Positions 31,450-37,677 of a stretch of 45,300 bases of DNA are shown here, piece by piece. How positions within the stretch are numbered: position 1 is the first letter of the stretch; each line of letters opens with the position of its first letter. Where the stretch lies: positions 1 through 45,300 of IMG/VR virus record IMGVR_UViG_3300025000_000174; one strand, written 5' to 3'. The notes below the pieces were generated by a model. That model had not been told where the DNA came from. It ran no database searches and saw only the letters and a list, made by a program, of their open reading frames with translations. Source of the DNA: a virus. A program made the translations under genes and the position numbers.

Positions 31450-31681
31450 ATGGCAATACGACCCGGCAGTCTGTTACCCACGATTGCCCTGCCAGATATT
31501 TCCGCCAGTCGAACCAGACATTGCGTCGCCGATTAAGGATGATTTCGGGACCGTCTGGCATGTCTTTGACGAGCGCAACGCGGTACGGTTCCACTCGATC
31601 CGCTGTGATGGTGCCCTGAATTAGCACCAAGTCACCCTTTCTCGGGCACTCGCTACCGGGTGTCATTTTGACTATCTGCAT
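31448..31681 (-). CDS. Small hypothetical protein
   Basis: ATG 31681 follows GGAGGTGCC. The 77-aa product MQIVKMTPGSECPRKGDLVLIQGTITADRVEPYR... ends QSWVTDCRVVLP. The strand pattern with KGDLVLIQG and ILNRRRNVWFDWRKYL suggests a small SH3-like or beta-barrel fold. The stop codon overlaps the outer cassette repeat. No family assigned. Confidence 0.65.
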   Translation of the reverse strand: MQIVKMTPGSECPRKGDLVLIQGTITADRVEPYRVALVKDMPDGPEIILNRRRNVWFDWRKYLAGQSWVTDCRVVLP

Positions 31682-31769
31682 TTGGCACCTCCCTGCCCGT
31701 TGAGCGTTGATTGTTGGCCCAGTTGCGCATCGTCCATGCAATTTGCTCCCGGATCCCCCGGGCCTCGGC

Positions 31770-32138
31770 TCAAAACGATGCCCCAACGCCGAAGGAGAAG
31801 TTCCAGCCGACGACGGTGGAGCGGATGCCGATGGCGACCTTCTGGAACAGGGGGCGGTGTTTGGCCGGCAGGTAGTTGACCGCCAGGTAGTAGACCGCGA
31901 GCTCGGCGGCCATGATCGTGTTGGTTTTGCCGACGGACGGGTGTTTGCCGAACAGCGGGTTCCCTTCCTCGTAGCGATCCGGATGCCGGGCTATGTTCAG
32001 CGTCTGCCCCCAGTCCGTCACGTGGAAGGCGGTGTAGGCGGCAGCCAGGCCCAGGTCCTGTTTTGACCACTTGTCGGCGGCGTGCAGCGGGGCTGCCGCC
32101 GCCAGTAGCAGCGCGATCGCGATGACGATTGGTTTCAT
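31770..32138 (-). CDS. Exported small protein of unknown function
   Basis: The 122-aa product starts with a signal peptide, MKPIVIAIALLLAAAAPLHA, then ADKWSKQDLGLAAAYTAFHVTDWGQTL. It contains YEEGNPLFGKHPSVGKTN, a motif of short phage and bacterial envelope proteins, and two hydrophobic parts (MAAELAVYYLAVNYL; VVGWNFSFGVG). Probably periplasmic or inner-membrane. The ATG overlaps the stop of the upstream ribbon-helix-helix-type gene (ATGA), so it belongs to the Mor operon. Confidence 0.65.
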   Translation of the reverse strand: MKPIVIAIALLLAAAAPLHAADKWSKQDLGLAAAYTAFHVTDWGQTLNIARHPDRYEEGNPLFGKHPSVGKTNTIMAAELAVYYLAVNYLPAKHRPLFQKVAIGIRSTVVGWNFSFGVGASF

Positions 32139-32371
32139 AATTGTCCTCTCCTTTGCCGCCTGACGAGCTCCGTCAGCAGCCAGGTGATGCGCTCCGGGAG
32201 CGGCAAGCCGTCATGATCGGACCGCTGTTTCAGCTCGGCGTACACATCGGAAGGGAGCGTGATCGTTACCGGCTCGGGCTGCGCCATCCAGCCGGCGCCG
32301 GAGCGCCGGAAGTAGGCGGCTTCCTTCTTCTCGAAATCCTGCTCCACTGCCAGATCAATCATCAGTTCCAT
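32135..32371 (-). CDS. Ribbon-helix-helix-like small protein
   Basis: ATG 32371 overlaps the Mor stop (TGATG). The 78-aa product has an N-terminal acidic helix and EPVTITLPSDVYAELKQRSDHDGLPLPERITWLLTELVRR, a strand-helix-helix layout like CopG/Arc DNA-binding proteins. It may modulate the switch next to mor. The upstream codons of the longer open frame are out of context. Confidence 0.6.
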   Translation of the reverse strand: MELMIDLAVEQDFEKKEAAYFRRSGAGWMAQPEPVTITLPSDVYAELKQRSDHDGLPLPERITWLLTELVRRQRRGQL

Positions 32372-32715
32372 CAGATCACCTCGTCGAATAGACCGCGCTG
32401 TTCCCGGGCAAAGGCGATCGGCCGGATGATGGACAGGCGGTTGTAGGCCTGGCGCACGGTCATGTCGAAGGCCCGCGCCACCTGGTCGATGTTGCTGCCG
32501 TTGAACTGCTCCCACATCTTCCAGTCCCGCTCGGTGAGCCGTTCGTGGTCTTCTTTCGGCACGTAGATGTTGTCACCGCCCCACTTGAGCCGCACGGTGT
32601 CGGCACAGACACCGGCGACGGATTGCGCCGTCTTCGGCTCCAGCTTCAGCACCTGGACGAGGCTTTCCTCAAAGTCCCTCCGGAGATCCTTCAGTACGTC
32701 TGATTTCTTCGCCAT
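32371..32715 (-). CDS. mor: Mor-family transcription activator
   Basis: The 114-aa product ends its central part with WGGDNIYVPKEDHERLTERDWKMWEQFNGSNIDQVARAFDMTVRQAYNRL, the Mor/C family pattern: GG-xx-Y-(I/V)-P-K followed by a C-terminal HTH. In Mu, Mor turns on the middle promoter, which leads to late genes. No separate C gene is seen, so this protein may act directly on the late promoter in 28687-29084. It lies just after gemA, as in Mu-like phages. Confidence 0.85.
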   Translation of the reverse strand: MAKKSDVLKDLRRDFEESLVQVLKLEPKTAQSVAGVCADTVRLKWGGDNIYVPKEDHERLTERDWKMWEQFNGSNIDQVARAFDMTVRQAYNRLSIIRPIAFAREQRGLFDEVI

Positions 32716-32726
32716 TTTCTTCTCCT

Positions 32727-33194
32727 CTACTTCGGTAATCCTTTACGCTTCGCGTCATAGCCGAACGCCGCCACGATCTTCCACAGGTCGTGTGGGCCGC
32801 AGAACTCCAACGCTTTCTTCTTGCAGATGCGGTTCGCCATGGCTTCCGCATAGGACCAGGGGAGCTGCCGCTCGGCGAGGCATGCCTCAATTTTTTCCAT
32901 CAGGTCCTTGCGCTCGGCGACGGCCATGTTGCGTGGCTTTTTGCCAATTCGGGACTCGTGATTCGGGACTCGGGAACCGGGGGAGGCAAGGCTTTCCAGA
33001 TGATCGATGAGTTGCAGCAGCTGGCGATCGCTGAGGTCGGACTTGGAGGCCTTCCGGAACTGGACGTGCAGGATGTCGCGGTATGTTTCGTCGCTGATGC
33101 CCAGCTCGGCCATGAGGCAGTGGATGCGGCCGTAGGTTTTGTGCCGGGAACCGGCGCTCGGGAATCGGGAACGGTTAAAGGGCTTTGTCGCCAT
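32727..33194 (-). CDS. gemA: GemA-like regulatory protein (Mu gp16, DUF1018)
   Basis: The 155-aa product has KTYGRIHCLMAELGISDETYRDILHVQF, then SKSDLSDRQLLQLIDHLE and a C-terminal DLMEKIEACLAERQLPWSYAEAMANRICKK, the DUF1018/GemA pattern. GemA alters host gene expression and DNA supercoiling response in Mu. Two stretches are array-derived: NRSRFPSAGSRHK at the start (33148-33178) and SPGSRVPNHESRIGKKP in the middle (32948-32982). The protein therefore carries low-complexity inserts between conserved blocks. Confidence 0.87.
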   Translation of the reverse strand: MATKPFNRSRFPSAGSRHKTYGRIHCLMAELGISDETYRDILHVQFRKASKSDLSDRQLLQLIDHLESLASPGSRVPNHESRIGKKPRNMAVAERKDLMEKIEACLAERQLPWSYAEAMANRICKKKALEFCGPHDLWKIVAAFGYDAKRKGLPK

Positions 33195-33229
33195 GTTTAA
33201 ACCTCGTTTAAAGGCTGTTATTCAATCTG

Positions 33230-33607
33230 TTATTCCACTATGACGTTGCCGGTGATACCCTTCGCGTCATAGTTGACGTATTCCACGTCGGAAACGGTGA
33301 TGGCGGCGACCTTGTTGCCGGTCAGGGTGACCGTGCAGGCGCCACGAGTAAAGCCGACGCCCGCCGCCGTTATTCTGTCGTCGGCGGGATTGGCCGCCCA
33401 CATGCCGGCCGTGGTGTAGAGCCGGGCGTTGGCCAGGCCGGTGACGGTAAACTTGACGGCGTACAGGTTATCACCGGTAAAGGTGACGGTGACGGCGTCG
33501 AGCTGGGACGTTTGGTGTCTGTCGGTGGCGACGGGTTGGGTGGAACCGCCCCCGCTGCCACAGGCGAACAGCATGGATGCAAGTGCTGCGATTACGAGTC
33601 TTTTCAT
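33230..33607 (-). CDS. Small lipoprotein
   Basis: The N terminus MKRLVIAALASMLFACGSGG has lipobox LFAC. The 125-aa product is beta-rich (DAVTVTFTGDNLYAVKFTVTGLANARLY, TVTLTGNKVAAITVSDVEYVNYD), suggesting an immunoglobulin-like or small beta-sandwich fold outside the inner membrane. It lies in the early operon, so it is made early and could act at the envelope, for example in exclusion of other phages. That role is speculation. Confidence 0.68.
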   Translation of the reverse strand: MKRLVIAALASMLFACGSGGGSTQPVATDRHQTSQLDAVTVTFTGDNLYAVKFTVTGLANARLYTTAGMWAANPADDRITAAGVGFTRGACTVTLTGNKVAAITVSDVEYVNYDAKGITGNVIVE

Positions 33608-33664
33608 GGTTTGCTCCTTTGTTGTAGGCCGGGATCCGGGACTCGGGATCCGGGACCGGTGGAA

Positions 33665-33856
33665 TCAACAGTCATTCAAAGGCGGATAAAACTGCGGGTT
33701 CGCCGGGACGTCGCACCAGCTGCCCTTTGGGCACTCTTCGCACTGCTCCGGGTCGAACAGCGGACCGGTTTCGCAGGCGCAGTCGGGAGTGCTGTGAGGC
33801 GTCATAGCGCTGCACTGGTAGCAGCAACAATTGCGGTAGGTGTAGTCATTTGTCAT
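33665..33856 (-). CDS. Cysteine-rich small protein
   Basis: The 63-aa product MTNDYTYRNCCCYQCSAMTP... contains ten Cys, among them CCCYQC, CACE, CEECP, WC and a terminal C, so it is likely to bind zinc or an Fe-S cluster. Its start overlaps the upstream gene by 11 bp. No family recognised. Confidence 0.6.
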   Translation of the reverse strand: MTNDYTYRNCCCYQCSAMTPHSTPDCACETGPLFDPEQCEECPKGSWCDVPANPQFYPPLNDC

Positions 33857-34118
33857 TGGCTACCTCGCTCCGGATCCCGCTGGGGTAAAGCCGATCGATG
33901 CGCTTTTCCACCTCGGCGTAGATGTTCATCATCACCCATGTGTCACGCTCGACCAGGAGCTCCAGGAGGCGCTTGTAGCAGCCCTTGATTTCCTGGTCGG
34001 CATAGACCTTCTCGATGTCGCGGATGGTGGGGAGCGGCGTATCCATCAGGATGGCCAGTTCCGCCCGGTTTACTTTCAGTACCGACAGCCGTATGTTTTT
34101 GAATTCTTTTCCTGTCAT
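33846..34118 (-). CDS. HTH-like small regulator
   Basis: The 90-aa product MTGKEFKNIRLSVLKVNRAELAILMDTPLPTIRDIEKVYADQEIKG has the layout of a Cro/CI-type HTH (about 4-45) followed by a helical tail (YKRLLELLVERDTWVMMNIYAEVEKRID). It is coupled by ATGA overlap to the gene upstream. DNA target unknown. Confidence 0.65.
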   Translation of the reverse strand: MTGKEFKNIRLSVLKVNRAELAILMDTPLPTIRDIEKVYADQEIKGCYKRLLELLVERDTWVMMNIYAEVEKRIDRLYPSGIRSEVANDK

Positions 34119-34336
34119 TTTGATACGACTCCCGTCAGTATTCGAAGATCGTGGGCGGTTTTGATTCTGTCCTCATATTCCGCCTTAGCTTCGGTGTCTT
34201 CGCCCCAGTCGCCGTCCAGCGTGTGGCATTCCCGGAGGGCCTCAGCTTCTTTCTCAATAAGCTCGGCTGCATGGGAAGCTACTCGCTGCATCCGTATTAA
34301 GCGCCTGAAACCGGTCTGGTTCTGGCTTTGAGTCAT
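34115..34336 (-). CDS. Hypothetical helical protein
   Basis: The 73-aa product MTQSQNQTGFRRLIRMQRVASHAAELIEKEAEALRECH... is mostly helical and charged. Its ribosome site is unusual: a G9 run (34346-34354) lies 8-9 nt before the ATG and is the only candidate Shine-Dalgarno sequence, so slippage of the run could alter translation. Role unknown. Confidence 0.62.
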   Translation of the reverse strand: MTQSQNQTGFRRLIRMQRVASHAAELIEKEAEALRECHTLDGDWGEDTEAKAEYEDRIKTAHDLRILTGVVSK

Positions 34337-34442
34337 GGAAGATACCCCCCCCCCTTAAATCCGTGATCCGGGACTCGGGACCCGTGAATGGTAAGATCAG
34401 CTGCCACCAGCCGCTGTTGTCGACACACTCACATTCAGTCAT
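34254..34442 (-). CDS. Short ORF interrupted by array DNA
   Basis: From ATG 34442 the frame begins MTECECVDNSGWWQLILPFT, which looks genuine, then runs into array-derived GPESRITDLRGGG and overlaps the next gene out of frame to 34254 (62 aa). The native end has probably been replaced by array DNA at 34364-34388. It is coupled to the zinc-ribbon ORF. Confidence 0.38.
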   Translation of the reverse strand: MTECECVDNSGWWQLILPFTGPESRITDLRGGGIFHDSKPEPDRFQALNTDAASSFPCSRAY

Positions 34443-34536
34443 GATGGCCACACTCCTCGCACTCAAAACGGTGCAACTTTTCGTTCCAAACCCAAGCCCA
34501 AAACCCGCAGAGCGGACATTTACCGCGATATTTCAT
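34435..34536 (-). CDS. Mini zinc-ribbon protein (33 aa)
   Basis: The ORF MKYRGKCPLCGFWAWVWNEK continues LHRFECEECGHHD with two CxxC pairs and a His pair, a compact zinc ribbon. Start and stop overlap both neighbours (TGATG; ATGACTGA), as expected for a coupled gene. Likely DNA- or RNA-binding adaptor; function unknown. Confidence 0.62.
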   Translation of the reverse strand: MKYRGKCPLCGFWAWVWNEKLHRFECEECGHHD

Positions 34537-34745
34537 CAGCCCTCTCCAAACATCCGCCGGAAGTAGCTCCGGGCCTGCTGGTACGCGTCTTCGCCGAACA
34601 GCTCGGTTTGCTCGGGCGGCTGTTCAGGCGCTGGCGCCGGTGGCGGCGCCTGTTGCGGCTGCCGCGCCAGGCGCTCGGCCTCGGCCGGCTCCAGGCTGCC
34701 GTCATGGATCATGATGGCGAGCCGTTCTTCGAACTCATCGTCCAT
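34536..34745 (-). CDS. Small acidic/proline-rich protein
   Basis: ATG 34745 gives 69 aa: MDDEFEERLAIMIHDGSLEPAEAERLA, a Pro/Gln-rich linker (QAPPPAPAPEQPPEQ), then TELFGEDAYQQARSYFRRMFGEG. The two ends joined by a flexible linker suggest a bridging peptide. It overlaps the upstream gene by 11 bp. No family. Confidence 0.6.
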   Translation of the reverse strand: MDDEFEERLAIMIHDGSLEPAEAERLARQPQQAPPPAPAPEQPPEQTELFGEDAYQQARSYFRRMFGEG

Positions 34746-35049
34746 CGCTCTCGGCAAGCCTCATGATCTGCCGCATGGCGGGATCCTGTTGGGCGGCGGT
34801 GGCGACGGCGTCGGCGATCCGCTTGCACCTGGCGTAATCGTGCAGCTGCATTTCCAGCCGGACCCGCTCGATGCGCAGGTTTTTCACTTCCTCCTGGAGG
34901 AAGAGTTCCATCGGCGTCGATTGCTGCAGGTGCGCGGTCAGGTCCGCAACCAGGCTTTTATTCACTCTGCCATGCATTCTGGCCATGTTTTGGCCGACGG
35001 TTTCGAGGCTTACGGTTACCCGGTCGAGGAGCGGTTTGATCTTGTCCAT
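34735..35049 (-). CDS. Coiled-coil early protein
   Basis: The 104-aa product MDKIKPLLDRVTVSLETVGQ... is nearly all helix: QQSTPMELFLQEEVKNLRIERVRLEMQLHDYARC, with a final DPAMRQIMRLAES. AGGAGAACAC precedes the start. It is probably cytoplasmic. No family recognised. Confidence 0.6.
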   Translation of the reverse strand: MDKIKPLLDRVTVSLETVGQNMARMHGRVNKSLVADLTAHLQQSTPMELFLQEEVKNLRIERVRLEMQLHDYARCKRIADAVATAAQQDPAMRQIMRLAESDGR

Positions 35050-35057
35050 GTGTTCTC

Positions 35058-35717
35058 CTATGCAGCTTTTTTAGGACCAGCGAGTAAATGGTCAGGATTT
35101 CCGGAGGAAATCCGGGACCTGTGACCGGGGATCTGGGACCTGTAGAAGCGTCTTTCCGCGGCCGCTTTGCCCGCGTGGCCGTTTTTTCTGCGGGTTGGGA
35201 AGCGTACCCCCCCCCCCCCCCCGTTTTCGGGACTCGTAATACGGGATTCGGGACTCGTTAAAGCTGGTTTAACCGGCTTTGAATCGGTTACTGCTGGTTC
35301 AAGCGGCTTTAAACCTGTTGCTGCCTGTTTCTGCGGCAAGTGCTGGGGAAACAGGTGGACCGTTCTCCAGGGGCTCGCCGAGTTGGTGCCAGTTTTCTTC
35401 GGGGCAAAGACGGATGTGTCCGCTTTGCGGATGCCGTTGCGTTGCAGGACGTTCTTTACAGCGCTAAGCGGGACATTGAGGGTTACGGCTATTTCGGGCT
35501 GGGTCATGCCACCCTTGCGGCGCAGGTTGCAGATGGCTGTTTCTTCCTCCAAGGTAACCCTGTGGATATCCGGCTGCGGTATCACCACTGCTGCTTCAAC
35601 CGGCGGCTGCTTTTCCAGGTACCAGCCACAGACCCGGCAGGTCACCGACTCGGCGCCGAGGATATCTGCCGGCTTGTAGACCAACGGGCCGGAACATTTG
35701 GGGCAGGCCGGTTTCAT
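35058..35717 (-). CDS. Zinc-ribbon plus HTH protein with repeat-built tail
   Basis: ATG 35717 overlaps the upstream stop (ATGA). In the 219-aa product residues 1-35 form a zinc ribbon (CPKCSGPL ... CRVCGW). Residues about 58-95 (EETAICNLRRKGGMTQPEIAVTLNVPLSAVKNVL) are an HTH. After about residue 115 the sequence is low-complexity: LKPLEPAVTDSKPVKPALTS, PESRITSPENGGGGGVRF and HRSRISSGNPDH derive from short DNA repeats, arrays and a G16 run (35207-35222). The N-terminal two domains are likely functional; the tail is probably acquired. Confidence 0.65.
   Translation of the reverse strand: MKPACPKCSGPLVYKPADILGAESVTCRVCGWYLEKQPPVEAAVVIPQPDIHRVTLEEETAICNLRRKGGMTQPEIAVTLNVPLSAVKNVLQRNGIRKADTSVFAPKKTGTNSASPWRTVHLFPQHLPQKQAATGLKPLEPAVTDSKPVKPALTSPESRITSPENGGGGGVRFPTRRKNGHAGKAAAERRFYRSQIPGHRSRISSGNPDHLLAGPKKAA
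35207..35222. repeat. Homopolymer run of 16 C (G16 on the coding strand)
   Basis: The run encodes five Gly in the gene at 35058-35717. Runs of this length slip readily during replication, and gain or loss of one base would change the C-terminal frame. It is flanked by heptamer units at 35226-35260. Confidence 0.9.
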
Positions 35718-35863
35718 TTCGATTTCCTCAAGGCGGGTTGGGCCTTCCGGGCTTTCTCGATACCCTGCAGCCACTGGGTCAGCGCCGGCGTCTGCTTGCC
35801 GATCGGCGCAATGCTGTTGTTGATATGCGGCAACGGGTTGGTGCGAATCAGCGGTCTTCCCAT
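35714..35863 (-). CDS. Small hypothetical early protein
   Basis: ATG 35863 with AGGAGG gives 49 aa, MGRPLIRTNPLPHINNSIAP continuing to WLQGIEKARKAQPALRKSK, basic at the end. The upstream part of the open frame overlaps an inverted repeat and is not needed. Function unknown. Confidence 0.62.
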   Translation of the reverse strand: MGRPLIRTNPLPHINNSIAPIGKQTPALTQWLQGIEKARKAQPALRKSK

Positions 35864-35918
35864 CGTGTTCCTCCTGGCTGCATCATCAGGCCCCGGGCGC
35901 CACCCCGGGGCGACGGCG

Positions 35919-35957
35919 GTACATAAAATCGTGTACAAAACACATAATTTTATGTAC
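35919..35957. promoter_or_regulatory. AT-rich inverted repeat, possible operator or promoter
   Basis: GTACATAAAAT (35919-35929) and its inverse (35947-35957) are separated by 17 bp that carry a smaller GTGT/ACAC pair. It is an AT-rich island just downstream of the 35975-36244 gene and before the next start. It could be an internal regulator site for the distal early genes. Confidence 0.55.
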
Positions 35958-35974
35958 TCGCCGTTTCGCATGGG

Positions 35975-36244
35975 TTAGTGCCGGTTGCGTCGCCGCGACT
36001 GCCGGGCTTGCCTTGATTTAGACCTGGATGAGCGCTTCTGCTTCTCAATGTGGCGCTGCTGCGCAGCAAATTTGCTCAACTTCCCACCTGAAGTCAGAGA
36101 AACATAGGCTTCATCTGCGCCATTCAGCTTGCGGATGGCTGAGGTTTGCAGCTCGGTCGGAACCGACATGTATCCTCGCCGCATCACCTCATCCATGTGC
36201 GCCATACGTTCTGCTGTTACCAAGTGTCCTGTGTTGCAATTCAT
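35975..36244 (-). CDS. Hypothetical protein with Arg/Lys-rich tail
   Basis: AAAGGAGCAGCC precedes the ATG. The 89-aa product MNCNTGHLVTAERMAHMDEVMRRGYMSVPTELQTSAIRKLNGADEAYVSLTSGGKLSKFAAQ ends in a strongly basic stretch (KQKRSSRSKSRQARQSRRRN), suggesting nucleic-acid binding. A perfect palindrome sits just upstream, so its expression is probably controlled separately. Confidence 0.65.
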   Translation of the reverse strand: MNCNTGHLVTAERMAHMDEVMRRGYMSVPTELQTSAIRKLNGADEAYVSLTSGGKLSKFAAQQRHIEKQKRSSRSKSRQARQSRRRNRH

Positions 36245-36256
36245 GGCTGCTCCTTT

Positions 36257-36274
36257 CTTGTTGTTAACAACAAG
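36257..36274. promoter_or_regulatory. Perfect 18-bp palindrome, likely operator
   Basis: CTTGTTGTTAACAACAAG lies immediately upstream of the Shine-Dalgarno sequence of the 35975-36244 gene; a further TTGTTGTT half-site follows at 36280-36287. Its size and symmetry fit a dimeric HTH repressor site. The binding protein is unknown. Confidence 0.65.
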
Positions 36275-36286
36275 TTAGTTTGTTGT

Positions 36287-36505
36287 TCAGCCGGCAAGTG
36301 CCTTGCCGATGGGTGTTCCATACCCCCAGTCACGGGGAGCGCCGAAGGCTCGCATTAAAGAATCACCCTGTACCACGCGGGCCAGGACGCGGATCAGCTC
36401 AGCTGCGTCCTTCAAATCTGCGGCTGCCGGTGTATCAAGTTCCGCCGCGTCCCTTACTAGCTCCGCTTGTTCCCTCAAGGCTGCCGTCAACAGGTTTTTA
36501 TCCAT
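36287..36505 (-). CDS. Small helical early protein
   Basis: ATG 36505 overlaps the upstream stop (TGATG). The 72-aa product MDKNLLTAALREQAELVRDA... contains a repeated pattern of Asp-Ala-Ala-Glu-Leu (VRDAAELDTPAAADLKDAAELIRVLARVVQ), then LMRAFGAPRDWGYGTPIG. Mostly helical. No family recognised. Confidence 0.65.
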   Translation of the reverse strand: MDKNLLTAALREQAELVRDAAELDTPAAADLKDAAELIRVLARVVQGDSLMRAFGAPRDWGYGTPIGKALAG

Positions 36506-36687
36506 CACGCCACCTCCAGGTCGGGAAGCAACGTGCCAAGAAAGCACCCACCTTTGTTGCCGCGCTTGGTCTTCCAGCCGCAGGAGCATTTGTCCCGGTC
36601 GTTGCCATTGCCGCCCCTGGTGCATTCGGAGCAATCGATAAACAGCGCTCCGCGAGTGTCTTTTTTGCTGTACTTCGCCTTTTTCAC
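36505..36687 (-). CDS. Cys-rich small protein (60 aa)
   Basis: GTG 36687 overlaps the upstream stop. The product MKKAKYSKKDTRGALFIDCS continues with ECTRGG, DKCSCGW and a later GGCFLG, so five Cys may bind metal. It ends TLLPDLEVA. Part of a run of small coupled zinc-type ORFs. Confidence 0.6.
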   Translation of the reverse strand: MKKAKYSKKDTRGALFIDCSECTRGGNGNDRDKCSCGWKTKRGNKGGCFLGTLLPDLEVA

Positions 36688-36836
36688 GCCTTCTTCTCCT
36701 TCGCCGTCCACAGCTGGTACGGCTTTTTGGTCTCCATCTCGATCATGAGGCATTCCCCGCAGCGCTTATCATCCTGCTTGGTGCTGGCGTCGGCGCAGTT
36801 GGCGCAGGTGTCGCGGGGGTATTCGGGGGTACACAT
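36684..36836 (-). CDS. Mini zinc-binding protein (50 aa)
   Basis: MCTPEYPRDTCANCADASTK is followed by QDDKRCGECLMIEMETKKPY and a short basic end. Two CxxC pairs suggest a zinc knuckle. ATG 36836 overlaps the stop of the upstream gene (TGATG), and its own stop overlaps the next GTG. Confidence 0.62.
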   Translation of the reverse strand: MCTPEYPRDTCANCADASTKQDDKRCGECLMIEMETKKPYQLWTAKEKKA

Positions 36837-36997
36837 CAGGCAACCTCCATAAACTGCCCACCGTCTTCTTCGTAGATTCTGACGCAGAGCAGTTCTCCAA
36901 CGGCGTCATAGACCGGAAATCCATCCGGGAGCCCCGACAGGAACTCCCTTAGCTCGCCGACGGTTTCAACTTCGGTCTCTTTGATCAGTGTCGACAT
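36836..36997 (-). CDS. Small hypothetical protein (53 aa)
   Basis: The ORF MSTLIKETEVETVGELREFL continues SGLPDGFPVYDAVGELLCVRIYEEDG. The style (ELREFLSGLPDGFPV) is common in short phage proteins of unknown function. AGGGGGGAAC precedes the ATG. It lies between the DUF3164 gene and the zinc-type ORFs. Confidence 0.65.
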   Translation of the reverse strand: MSTLIKETEVETVGELREFLSGLPDGFPVYDAVGELLCVRIYEEDGGQFMEVA

Positions 36998-37005
36998 GTT
37001 CCCCC

Positions 37006-37620
37006 CTATGCCGCCAGATCGAGTGGCAGCGGTTTATAGCTGCCGTCCGTCTGGCGTTCGTAGATCCGCAGGTAGGCTTTCGAGTCCACGACCTGGAGGG
37101 ATTCGCCGATGGCGGTCATGGCGTTCAGCCAGCGCTCGTCGGTGATGTCGAGACGCCGGAGCGAGAGGATGCGGTTGGTGTTGAGCCGTCCCTGCTTGTC
37201 GACCTGGAACACGTCGTTGATGAGGCTTTTCAGCTCCGGCCGGCTGCCGGTCGCCCATTCGGTGATGCATTCGTCGATCAGCGCCTTCGCCGCCTGGAGG
37301 CGCTCGTCGAACGCCTGCCGCTCGTCGATGGAGCGGACTATCTTGAAGCGGCCGTCATAGCTGGTGAGGGTAACGTTGCCGACCTTGCCGCCGAGCTTGG
37401 CGCCATACTTTTCCGCCGACAGCTCCACGAAGGCGCTGATGTCCGCCAGGGTGTGCTGTTTGAAGCAGGCGATGATTCCCTCCAGTTCCTTGGCCTTTTC
37501 CACTATCTCTTTCACCAGGGCGTCCCGCTCCAGGTCGATCTGTCTGATCCTTTCAACCGGAACGTGCCGTCCCTGGGCGTCCTCCATGTACCCTGCGGGT
37601 ACGATCTGCTTTGTTGCCAT
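37006..37620 (-). CDS. DUF3164 family early protein
   Basis: The 204-aa product starts MATKQIVPAGYMEDAQGRHVPVERI, with RDALVKEIVEKAKELEGIIACFKQHTLADISAF, GGKVGNVTLTSYDGRFKI and DITDERWLNAMTAIGESLQVVDSKAYLRIYER, the well-known pattern of DUF3164 in Mu-like prophages. Function is not established, though it is conserved in the early region next to transposition genes. Confidence 0.9.
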   Translation of the reverse strand: MATKQIVPAGYMEDAQGRHVPVERIRQIDLERDALVKEIVEKAKELEGIIACFKQHTLADISAFVELSAEKYGAKLGGKVGNVTLTSYDGRFKIVRSIDERQAFDERLQAAKALIDECITEWATGSRPELKSLINDVFQVDKQGRLNTNRILSLRRLDITDERWLNAMTAIGESLQVVDSKAYLRIYERQTDGSYKPLPLDLAA

Positions 37621-37677
37621 AGTCTTCTCCTTTGTTATTGTTCCCGGTCCCGGATCCCGAGTCTCGGATCCCGGCCT

